Below, piece after piece: positions 21,701 to 31,819 of a DNA stretch of 64,000 nt. A program made the position numbers and the translations under genes. A model generated the notes under the pieces. That model saw only the letters and a list, made by a program, of their open reading frames with translations, did no database searches and had not been told where the DNA came from. Every line of letters begins with the position of its first letter. The stretch's first letter is position 1. Source of the DNA: Edaphochlamys debaryana (lineage: Eukaryota > Chlorophyta > Chlorophyceae > Chlamydomonadales); contig JAEHOE010000015.1 of the NCBI GenBank assembly GCA_016858145.1, positions 1,054,001 to 1,118,000 on the forward strand. The letters run 5' to 3'.

Positions 21701-24556
21701 CACCGCGACCTTGAACACTGCTTGAACATGCCGATACATTACCCTGGTGCTCATCCCACGTCACGCCGTTCGCTGCCGTACGACAACCATGTTGCAATTT
21801 CGCCCCCGTTCCACTCCCCTAGCTTATCGTTTCCCCGCTCGGCAAAATCCCCCCTAGCTCCTCACTTGGTGACCAGCTGCTCCACCTGTGCGTTGACGGC
21901 CGCCGAGTAGGGCCCTTCCAGGCTCATGTGCACCACGGCGGGGGCGCGCAGGTTGCGAGCCACCCAGTCCAGACCCTGGTCGGGGGGGGGGGGGTGAAGA
22001 GCGGGAGGGGAACCAGAAGGGGTTGGGGTTGGGTGGGAGCATGGTCGGGTGGGGGCGATTGGGGCCGGCGCGGGGCATTGACGTGGTGGGTTGAGTTGGG
22101 AGAGTGGGGGAGCCCCGTCCGACAGTGGGCAGCGCCATGGTTGCCCAAGAAAGCAGTGCTTCCCTCAGATGCCGTGCGGGGTTGTTAGCTGGAGCTGGGA
22201 GGCCAGGGTGCCTTGATGCCGTACCGGTACCCCCTTCTGTCCGCCGTCACTCACCCACAGCAGGACGCTCTCGTTGCCGTTGCCGCTGCAGTCCAGCACC
22301 TGGCAGGGGACAGCAAGGGCCAGGGGCCGTGGTGAGTGCAGGTGAACGCCATGGGCCAAAAGACCGCCCCAAACTTCCCCGTGACGTCACCAAAGGTCAC
22401 GAGCCATGAGCTGCGGTCGGCCCCCACCCTCGCCCCACATAGGTACATACTAGGTCGCGGGTTATGTGCAGGGGAATACGCACCTTTCCGAGGCTTCTCC
22501 CCAGCGCAAGCCCCCAGCGCCCCCTCCCCGCCACACACCTGCACGGGGTGTATGGTGACGTTCTTGGCCACCCCGTTGTCCACACCACCAACCAGAGAAG
22601 CCACGTGGGTGCCGTGGCCGTAGCAGTCGCTGCAGGGAGGGTGCGGGGATGGGGACGGGGTCTAAGGCGCTGAGCGGGATTGAGCTGCCCCGCCATAGGG
22701 AGCGCCGGAGAAGGGGGTGGGGTGCTGGAGGGCGTCATGGGCGAGAGGGCGGGGGGAAGGGGCACTGTGCTGCCCCAGTGCCTTGCATGTCGTCCCAGGC
22801 TGAAGCCCCGGCGACAGACCTGTCCCCTCGCTCGACCGAGTTCGGGCCCAGAAGCACGTTGACTCCTACACGCAGGACGGAGGCGGGCGCAACACTTGTT
22901 CAGCACTTGATTGGAGACAAGCGCGCAGGGAGGGGCGCAGCATAAGGTGTCGGCATCGGCACCGTGGGAGTGTAGTCTCGTAGCCACATGCTACCCTTGT
23001 CAAGCACACACAACCCCTCTGGTTGCGCAGACCTCCCCCAACGCACCTGCGGTGACCCGGCTGGCGGCGCCCAGCACTGGGGGGTTCCGGCTGGAGCTCG
23101 ATATCCAGCCAGGGGCCTGCGCACAGGGCGCCCAAGTCCATGTATTCATTGTTGTCCCGACATTTATCGGTACATAGATGCGACGACCGCACCCTTGATG
23201 CGGATTAGCCCCCCCACCTACACACCTGTGCCGCTTGCGGCGCCAGCACCCGGAACTGCTGGTGGCTTCCGCGCACCCCTGAGTCCACCACGTACACGTT
23301 GACCCCCGTCCCTGCGCGAGGGAAAGCGGCGGGACGAAGCGCGTGAGGCCGGGGAGGCGCAGAAAGCACTGGGCAGAGGCAGAGGCAGCGGCTGCACGAG
23401 TCATGCGAGTGTGCAGACTTCCCCCGCGTGGCGGTCCCATGGCCCAGCACCCAGGCCCAACCAGGCCCACTCAGGCTCGCCCAGGCCCACCCAGGCCCTG
23501 GTAGCGGTAGATCCCGTCCAGGGGCAGGCCTGCCTGGTCGATTCGGTCCAGGCCCCACGTCACTGGGTCCACCTGTATGGAGGAGTGAGGGGCCGCGGAC
23601 GCATTCGATGTTGTGGTAGGACTCTGTGTGACTCCCTCCTCGAAGGCCCTGGTCGGTTTTGCCCACCAGATCCCAGCCCATCCCGCGCAGTTGCTACTTC
23701 CCCATTCCCACCCCAACCACTGCTGCACCTGCTCGGGCAGGATCCGGTGCCGCGCGGGTCCAGAACCGCCGGCTGGATCCGAGTCCATCTGGGTCAGCTC
23801 ATCCCCCGTGAACAGGGAGTCGCCGTCCTGCGATGTGGGTCGGGGCAGCCCAGCCGCCTCCGTTGAGCAGATCCCTCCCACCATGCTTCCAAGCCCATAG
23901 ATAGTCCGGCGTCAGGCATAAGGCTCACGGCTGAGCCACGTATCCCCCCCAGGACTGGGTTAGGCATGCGGTTGCCTGACGCGTCTGGCATCCTTCCTTC
24001 CCTTCAGCCCCCAATCATGACGGCTCGGGGCCTACCGAGAAGGCGCCCGCGCGGGACACGTGGTCCACCGCGTCCTTGTAGCGGGCCTGCACGTCGCGCA
24101 GCGCCGCACGCGTGAAGCGGCCTTGGCGGGGGGAGGGGAGGGAAGGGGGGAGGGGAGGGCAGGGAGATCAGGGCGGGGCCGCAGGGCGGCGGAAGGGGCC
24201 GGGTCGGGTCCGGGTCAGGTGTGTGGGCGGAAAGTAGACGGGACGTGCGCCTAGCGCGTTTGGCAGGCGAGTCACCTCCAGGTCGACGCACACGCGCGCT
24301 GGGACGCACCCGTGACGGCCCGCACGAGCGCTGTGACCCTGCCGGTGCAGGCGTAGGCGTGCAGCTTGCGCAGCGGGTTGCTGTCGGCGCAGAGGCTCTC
24401 CGCAAAGGTCGCGCAGTCCGAGCCCGGCTTTAGCACGATGATCCAGTCCTCTAAGGGTGCCGTCGCTGTTGCCGCGAGGCAGCCCGAGGCTGCACAGAGG
24501 AACAGTGCTGCGGCGAGGGCGCGCGCACAGCTGCTGGCGCGCGCGGCGCGCGCCAT
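18753..24556 (-). CDS. Secreted subtilisin-like serine protease (family S8)
   Basis: A secreted endopeptidase of about 750 residues in about 19 exons. The start at 24556 gives a signal peptide (basic start, then an Ala/Leu core ending around [11 protein letters not shown]). An I9-type propeptide follows ([10 protein letters not shown]). The catalytic triad is visible: Asp in VNVYVVDSG (exon 23311-23226), His in [12 protein letters not shown] (22629-22539) and Ser in GTSM (21251-21155). The oxyanion Asn is in VVVAAGN (21595-21452). After the catalytic domain comes a long C-terminal extension (20630-18753) that ends in a pre-peptidase C-terminal-like beta domain ([14 protein letters not shown]) and a Cys-rich end. 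An insert in the pro-region (23827-23729) has Asp-rich, EF-hand-like spacing. Volvocalean hatching enzyme (sporangin/VLE) is a related subtilase, but I cannot tell whether this is its orthologue. The junctions around 23.1-22.8 kb are uncertain. Confidence 0.88.
21098..21150. repeat. (CCCCCA)n microsatellite in a protease intron
   Basis: About nine copies of the hexamer CCCCCA (TGGGGG on the coding strand) lie directly downstream of the splice donor that follows the exon carrying the catalytic Ser motif GTSM. The repeat fills the 5' part of the intron between 21154 and 20969. Confidence 0.8.
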
Positions 24557-25114
24557 GGCTACTGCTTGCTAGGAATGGCTAGGGATACAAAGAAGAGAGA
24601 CGTGGTGGCTGCGCTGCTTAGTGTGAAGCGGGCTAGTTCGGGGAAGCTCATGCGCGGGCTGCGGCTGGAGTCTGCGGATCGGAGTTCCCGCCAAAACCGC
24701 AGGACGGGCGCCCTTGCCGCGCCTTGCGTCCCCTTGCCCCCCGTTCCTTCCCGCCTCTTCCCAGCCTCTCCCCTTCCTCTCCCCACATCTACGGAGGCTC
24801 CCCCTCGGAAGCTGCCGAGCAGCTGGCGTTCCTGATCCGCCGGCACCCTGCTGTACGCCACATCCTGCCGTACGAAGCCGTGGAAGGCGGACCCCGGCCC
24901 ACTGGTGCAAACGTTTATACTCCTGCGCGGGACACATCACTCATACATATGTGCGTACCAACTGCACAACCTTAGCTCCTCAGCACTCCCCCCGTCACGA
25001 CGGCTGACCACGACCCACATCCGCTAATGCCAAACCCGCCTCACCCCCACCTGGTAGCGGCAAAGGTTCCTTGACAACCTTCCCCAGGATCCCTACCTCC
25101 ACCAGCCGCCTTCC
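24557..25114. promoter_or_regulatory. Divergent upstream region shared by the protease and PIGW
   Basis: These 558 bases separate the start codons of the minus-strand protease (24556) and the plus-strand PIGW gene (25115). No clear TATA box is visible. A protein-like open stretch lies at about 24790-24950 on the plus strand (SPSEAAEQLAFLIRRHPAVR). Just before the PIGW ATG the frame is open back to a possible acceptor at 25055, so an extra 5' exon of PIGW cannot be excluded. Confidence 0.45.
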
Positions 25115-28087
25115 ATGGACCGCAAGGCAGCCAAGGAGGCCTTCGTGTCAGGCCTCTCGGGAGCCCCCGCCTCGGAGGTGTTTGCGCTGGTCGGCACGCT
25201 GTCGCTCCTGGTCGTCATTTGTGAGTCCCCTTGCTGCCGAGCGTCTTGGAGGGTGAAAGCGCAGTGTAAGACTCAGATTCTATGTCGCTGACGCGCAGGC
25301 GAGGGCGTGAAAGCTTTGGCGCGATCCCATGGGAGACGCCTCGGGTGAGTCGCCAGCTCCACTTGTTTCGTGAAGTGTACGCATTTGCACAGGTATCAAT
25401 GAAAGCTGGAGACTGTCTCGCAGGCTAGTGCTGGAGCTGGGCATCGTCGTCGGCATGCACTTGCTGCTCGCGACTGAGGCGCTGCCGCTGTGGCCAATAT
25501 TTTCTACTTGTATGGTAGTCGCGAGTAGCTTCCTCATGATTGCGGCGCGGGGAGGGTTGCCACCGCCCGCTGGGGCCACGGTCGAGGCGCTGGCAGGCCC
25601 CCGAAAGAGGTGCGGGCCGCTCCATGGGGGTCTTCGGGAGGGGGGCAGTGGACGGGGACTAGGACAGAGCTGCAAGCCAACACCACACCCACCTCAAACC
25701 CCCGCCGTCCCTCCGCAAACCTCACTCCTCCCCCGTCTCCTCCCCCGTCTCCTGCCACAGCTTCCTCAGCGTCTTCCGCGGAGCCCTGCTGTGTGCCACC
25801 TGCGTCGCCATCCTGGCGGTGGACTTCCGCGCCTTCCCGCGGCGGTACGCCAAGGCGGAGAGCTACGGAACGGGTGCGCGTGGGCCATGCTGATGGCACG
25901 ACATGGCATGGGCATGGTCACGGTCTTGGTCAGGCGGCCAGCACCCTGAAGCACCCCTCCACAACCGTTCTTCCCATCGCTTCACCGCCTCCAGGCTACA
26001 TGGACGTAGGGGTGGGCGGAGTGGTGTTCGCCGCAGGGCTGGTCAGCCGCACAGCGCTACCGCCCGCAGAGGGCGGGGCGCCGTGGCCGCCCCCGCCCCT
26101 GTGAGCCGAGGGCTGCTGGGGAGAGCACAAACCCGGGGTCTGGCGTGGAGGGAAGGCCGCCGGAAGGACGTGTGGATAAGGGTGGGCTATGGGGAGCGCT
26201 CACGTCAAGGTCATTGCCACCAACTACGGTTCGAGCTTTCCCCACGCCCGCAGACGCCAGCGTCTTGTCTCCGCGCTCCGCGGCTCGGCCGCCTGCTGGG
26301 CCCTGGCCCTGGTCCGCCTCGTGTCCACACGCGCGGTCGACTACCAGGTCCGTGGGGCAGCGGGGGTCGCCCCCATGCCACGCCTCGGCTGGAGCAGTAG
26401 CCTAGCGACTGAGCCCTCAAACGCCTTCCGTAATGCTCACCTCCGTTTCACCCGCCATCAGGTGCCGGTCGGGGAGTACGGCACGCACTGGAACTTCTTC
26501 GCCACCATTGCCGTGGTGGCGGCGGTGGCGGGCGTGGTGGCGGTGCCGCCGGACCGCCTGCTCACGGCCGCCATCAGTGCCACCCTGCTGCACCAGGCGG
26601 CACTCAGCTATGGTAGGTCCTACTGTACCTTCGCGGCGTTGCCGTGCCTTCCAGACCTCCCCATTGTTCCCCTTGTGGGAGCTCACACTGCCGTTGCTGT
26701 AGGCCTCGACACACGTGCCCCGCCTGCCCTCAACTCCCTCACTAGGCGGCCTGGGCGCCTGGGCCGTGTCCCCCGAGCGTGGCCCTGATCTAGCCTCTCT
26801 GAACAAGGAGGGCCTGGCCTCGGCCGCTGGATTCGTTGCGCTCCACCTGTGGGGCCAGGCCCTGGGGGCTCTGCTGCACGCGTCCCTGCAGCAGCCAGCG
26901 GCGGTGATCAGGGAGGCGGCGGCGCGGGGCTCAGCGGGGGTGAAGGCGCATGGGCGGCAAGGGGAGGCGCGGGCCGGGGCGTGGAGCGTGGCGTACGGGG
27001 CGGTCTTGAGCTGGGCCCTGCGCCTGGCCGCGAGCAACGCGGTGCTGTGGGCTGCGGTGGCGATGTGGACAGCCGCGGGAGAGCGCGTGTCGCGGAGGTG
27101 AGTGGCATGCGGCGCGCGTCCAGGGGAAGGACTTGGAAGGGCGGAGCAGGCCGAGGGCAATGGCATGGCCCATGAGCATGAGGTGGGGTCGTGTTCCCTT
27201 GCCGTAACACGCGCCGCTCTTGGCGGCCATACGATCTGCCGTACAGGACCTGCAATGCGCCGTACATCCTTTGGATCGCGGCGCAATGCCACGCCGCTAT
27301 CCTCCCGCTGGCGCTGTGGCAGGCGGTGCTGACTGCGGCCCGCGCACTCCAGGCGGTGGGCGACAAGCAGGCGGCAGGAGCGGTGCAGGTTGCAGCTGCT
27401 GCTGGCAGAGGAAAGGCCGAAGTGGCGGAGGCTGCTACGCAGGAGAGCACGCAGGGTTCCACAGGCGCTGGCGACGCTGTGGGGCCGCGAGTGCTGTTGG
27501 TAAGGGTGATGGGCCAAGCACCTGCCTTTCCGGGCATCCCAGGCGCGTCCTGTGATTGCCATCGCGACTCATGTCCGTCGTGCGCTGAACTGCGCCCTGT
27601 TACCCCACCACAGGCCATCAACCGCAACCCCCTGCCCGTGTTCCTGGCGGCAAACCTGCTGACGGGCGCTGTCAACCTGCGCATAGACACCATGCAGGTG
27701 CGGAGGGAGAGGGGGGCGCAGGGGCTTGCACAGCGTTTCTTCTCTTCCGCAGGTTCGGCCTTAGGGCTGGCACAGCAATTCTTCTCGTCAGCAGCCTCGG
27801 CCTCGATGTCCAACGTTGCTGGCTACACGCCGAGTTGTGCCGTGCCCCGGTCTTTCCCTCTTGCAGGTGTCGGACTGGCCAGCACGCGCCATCGTAGGTG
27901 GGTGCCGGTCGCCAGGGGCAAGGCACTTGGGCACGACGCTTCAGGCACTGCCTGCCCATGCCAGTACCTTGCCCGCTGACGTGTACTGTCACCCACACCT
28001 GAACCCCAAACTCCAGGCGCCTACATGGCTCTGGTCTGTGGTGCGGCGCTGGCTCTGGAGAGCAGAGGCTGGAGGCTGAGGTTGTGA
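25115..28087 (+). CDS. PIGW: GPI-anchor inositol acyltransferase PIGW/GWT1
   Basis: An ER multi-spanning enzyme that transfers a fatty acyl chain from acyl-CoA to the inositol of GlcN-PI, an early step of GPI-anchor synthesis. Twelve exons keep frame: 25115-25220, 25299-25344, 25424-25609, 25761-25873, 25995-26100, 26254-26347, 26462-26612, 26746-27097, 27247-27499, 27614-27697, 27867-27897 and 28017-28087. They give 530 residues, close to the family's usual 500. Family landmarks in order are KEAFVSGLSG (N-terminus), AILAVDFRAFPRRYAKAESYGT, YMDVGVGGVVFAAGLVSR, EYGTHWNFF, LNKEGL, NAPYILWIA and AINRNPLPVFLAANLLTG. The start at 25115 places KEAFVSGL at the usual distance from the N-terminus. The identification rests on the whole series of motifs and is firm; an additional upstream exon is possible. 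Confidence 0.93.
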
Positions 28088-29103
28088 GGGACATGCGGCA
28101 GGGCGGGAGGCGATCCGCAGCAACGAGTGACGAGCGCGGAGAGCACGGCGGCGTAAAGAGCACGGCGGCGACGTGGACAGCAGCTTTGGGGTGGCGGCCA
28201 GCAGAGCGACACCGGACTGCGAGCATAAGCACACGGTGGGTAGGGTAATGGGGCACGGCTAGGGCGGTCTTTTAGGACGTCGGGGGTAGGACCACGGGAT
28301 GCGGCCTCTCGGTGTGTGGCCCAGAGCTCCGTACTGCAGGCCTTATGCCTTACGCTCCGACATGTGCGGCCGCCATGAGGTCAGCGCAGCTGCCGGGTAC
28401 GTGTGCGTAGCCCTCCTGCACGTCGACGACGCGGCTGCACGGCCACTCCTGCACGACCCGCTGCCCGCACGCTGGTATGCATCTTGCTGCTACCGTGTGC
28501 ACCCCTCACGCAGGGGACCCCTCGCGGTGCCTTCGGCCTTGGCCCTCATCCCTCTGCCCGAGGGAACTTCTGCCCAGAACCCAATCGCAATGCTGCTTGA
28601 GGGGTAGCTGACTTGTGTAGTCAAGCTGCAGCGCCGGGGCGGCTGCGACGGTGGGGGCGCCACGGTGGGGCCGCTGGGGGCCCGAGTGGGGACAGCGACA
28701 CTTCACTTCGGCATGTTCTTTTACGCTCAACGGGCATCAGAGAGGCTGCAAAACTCGCTCGGCCGGCTTTTGAGCTGTCCAAGGACGACACCGTGTACCA
28801 CACTTTTGCGCTAACCTGCACCCTCAGACTGCCAACCCGACCCGCTACGGAGTGCATAGTCAAGACTTACAGCCCTATACGCTATATAGCACGACAGGGC
28901 TGCAAACACGACACACTGAGCGCATCACTGCGAGCAGCGCGCAGGAACTTACAGCCGGCTGGCCTTACCTGTTCTTCTGTAGCGCTGACGGATAGACGGT
29001 TGCAACATGCACCCGACGTAGGGCCGGCTGCGGACATTTGAAGGCGGCATTCCGAGTGCCCCACCTGCAACTGCTGTGCATTTAAAGGCATTAGTGCCGC
29101 AAC
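28088..29103. other. Intergenic: PIGW 3' UTR and upstream region of the next gene
   Basis: This 1.0-kb stretch lies between two plus-strand genes. I see no exon with family features and no exact TGTAA on the plus strand. The 3' end of the PIGW transcript therefore cannot be placed. Confidence 0.45.
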
Positions 29104-31020
29104 ATGCCGCTTGAGAATTTAGATGGCAGCTGGCGTGCGGAAATCAAGAACAAGGAACCCCATTCCTTGCGACGCGCACTCACCACGCTCCACTACCTCG
29201 AACAGCGGGTGCGTGGAGGTCGGGCCTCATTGAGAAGTACCCACGAGCTGGGGGTAGTCTCGGTGGGGAGATACGAGGGGACCAACGGCACGTACCCGCA
29301 CGCCCCAGCTCGGAAGACCGAGGGCAAGGAGGGCCACGGAGACGTTTGTTACCCGCGCCGCGGCTTTAGACGTACTGCCGTATGATCTGGCCTATCTTAT
29401 TGTGGCAGACACAAGGGCAGATTAGGCTCATCAAAGTCTTGGCCAGACCGTGGCTTATTGGGCGGGCTCAGGCCCCTTCTGTCCCACGGCTGGGGGCTCG
29501 CCTCTCCAGCACCTCGGCGTTGCCGCCTGCTTGACCCTGCATTGTCTCCAAAACTGCTAGCCATGGCAGCTATATGTCTTATGGGCGTCTCATCCTGCCC
29601 TCTGCACACGTCCCCTCGCAGACGAAGGAGCCTGTGGAGCCGGCGGACATCCTCCGGCGCACGCCCACGGAACTTGTGGACGCAATCATTGAGCAGCGCG
29701 CCAGGCAGTCGGCGGAGCAGAGCTTCTTCCAACAGCAGGAGATCGACCGCGACCTCGTCCGGTGAGCAGCCGCCTGCGCCCTAGCCCTGACCTCGATACG
29801 CCGTGACGAAGTGTACTGGGTACCTGCCTGGGTATGCCTACAGCTACACGTCAACACACACCTTTCATCCTCATTTGCGCCTCCGCAGACGGCGCCTGCA
29901 TCAGGCCGGCGCGCTGTCCGCAGCGGGCGCGCAGCGGGAGTGGCACAGCCCCAGCTCTCAGCAGCTAAGAGCTCTGGACGGAGAGGTGCTGATCGAGCGG
30001 GAGGGCGGCCCCAAGGTGTCGTTCAGCGGGGAAGCCGTCAGCCGGTCGGGAGGCGCCAACGAGGGCGAGCACGAGGCGGAGGGCGACCGCAAGGCTGCCC
30101 TGCACACCCTCATGCGCTCCAGGGCCGGCCTGCCGGCCTCGGCGCGCCGGTCTGGGGCCGCTTCCGCCGCCAACGTCGTGCTGGCGGCGGCGAAGCGTCG
30201 AGCGCTTGTAGAGGAGGCCCTGGCCGCGGTCAGCGGCGACGATTCGTCTCCCGAGCGCCCGACGCGCTTGTCGCCCGAACGGCCGCCGCGGCTGCCTCGC
30301 GCCTCCATCAACGGGGTCCCGGAGCTCCGGACGCCGCCCTCGCACCGCTTCTCGCACCCCGGCTTTCCCTCCGCTGACGGCGCCCTGCCCGCAGCGTCCC
30401 CGGCTGGGGCGCTCAGCCCGGGGGCGGTCACCAGCTCCTCCCGGCCGCTGCTGCCCGCCATGTCCCCCTCCTTCCGCCGCAGCAGCCTGCTGACGGACAG
30501 CCGCAACAGCCCCATGCGCTCCACGTCCCTCGGCGGCACGTCGCCTACGTCGCGACCTCCAGCGCTGTCATCCCCGCCACCAAGCCAACCCGCACCGCCG
30601 GTGCTGGCGGAGCCCAGTCCCAGCCCCGTCACCGCCCGCGCTCCGCCGGAACTCAGCTTGGTCAGCGCAGCACCCGACGCCTTGCCGCCGCTCAACCTGC
30701 CTTCGCCGTCAGCCCGGCGCCAAAGCTCCAATGGTATCGTCACGCCGCTGTTACCGCTCAAACCGCCGCCCCTGGTGCGGGCGCCCACCATGGAGCCACT
30801 GAGAGAAGTGGAAGTACCTCCGCCCCAAGAGCCCGAGCTTCCGCAGCTGCCCCCGCCATCGCCCATGGGACGCGTACAGGAATCAGAGCCAGCGTCAGGG
30901 CAAGGTCCCGCCGGTCAGAAAGCTGGGGAGGACAGTGCGCGGTCGACCGGAGGCGGTTACACGGCGTCCCGGTTGGGCCAAACATCCAAGAAGCAGGGTG
31001 GGAAGTCGTGGAAGTTCTGA
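29104..31020 (+). CDS. Unknown protein, Ser/Pro-rich and mostly disordered (458 aa)
   Basis: I do not recognise this family. Three exons join in frame: 29104-29208, 29622-29761 and 29889-31020. The ATG at 29104 opens a basic, helical N-terminus (about residues 1-90, including RRALTTLHYLEQR, TPTELVDAIIEQRARQ and FFQQQEIDRDLVRRRL) that could form a short coiled coil. From about residue 150 the chain is rich in Ser, Pro, Arg and Ala, with repeated SPERP-type and RxxS sites. It ends in a basic KKQGGKSWKF tail. There is no signal peptide or membrane segment. It is the first of three neighbouring plus-strand genes with the same layout: short N-terminal exon(s), then one very large low-complexity exon. 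No TGTAA is seen before the next gene. Confidence 0.7.
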
Positions 31021-31819
31021 GGGCTGTGCCCGCATGGCTGGTACCCAAGCGGTACTTCCGCTGTGCACGTTAGCCGCCCTACAAGTAGCGGCAGGGCTGG
31101 AGGTAGCGGGGCCCGCGCGCAGTATGGCGGAAGCGCGGGGCGAAGAACGCTCGTACATCTACTCTCCGTGCAGTGTGTCGATGGAGGTTGGCCGCAGGGG
31201 CTGTTGCGGCGCCGGGGGTCCCCAGTCCCCAGGTTGAAGTCGGCCCATGGCAATTACTCGGCTTAGTCCTTATCCGGGGCTCAGCTCTTTTCCTGCCTTC
31301 GGGCAGCCTTGTCACCCGGAGTGGGAGTCTTGTCGTGAACCGAACTCGTCCCACAAGGTGGGACCAGCTGGGATCACCAGCTTTCATGCTTCACACGGGC
31401 GTGATTCTGGCATCTCTGCGCCGATCTGCGCACTGTCTTGTGCCGTGTGAACAGGGGCTTTGGGATGCTCTGCATTCCGCGGTGGTTTGCTCCCACTACT
31501 AACACGCTTTCATCAGAGATTTGAGGCTGTGAGTACAAGTCGGAGCTTACAACTGCGTGCACTCCTGACGGCCCTAGGTCGCGCGGAAACCCCGCAGTTT
31601 GTCATGGGCAAGCAAGCCCTTGAGCGGCCGTGGTAGCCACTTTCCCCAAGTATTCACAACCAGCTAAGCGTAAAATGACTTTCTGCGTCCTCAGAACCTG
31701 CAACCTGCAAGAACGCAACCACTGGCTTTAAGAGTGATGGCTTGCCACCGGTAGTCACCTGCATAGGCCTACCCCGTGCAAGCTGTCAGCGATAAGCACG
31801 TACTTGACAGTTGGCAGCT
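31021..31819. other. Intergenic between the first two disordered-protein genes
   Basis: This 0.8-kb stretch should contain the 3' UTR of the upstream gene and the promoter of the downstream gene. I see no exon, no exact plus-strand TGTAA and no notable repeat. Confidence 0.45.

Noticed and set aside
24575..24835. Plus-strand ORF starting MARDTKKRD close to the protease start
   Set aside because: It begins only about 20 bases from the protease ATG on the other strand, has no recognisable domain, and its cyanase-like first residues do not continue into that family.
26417..27562. 381-aa minus-strand ORF
   Set aside because: It is antisense to PIGW exons, whose plus-strand frame matches the family throughout.
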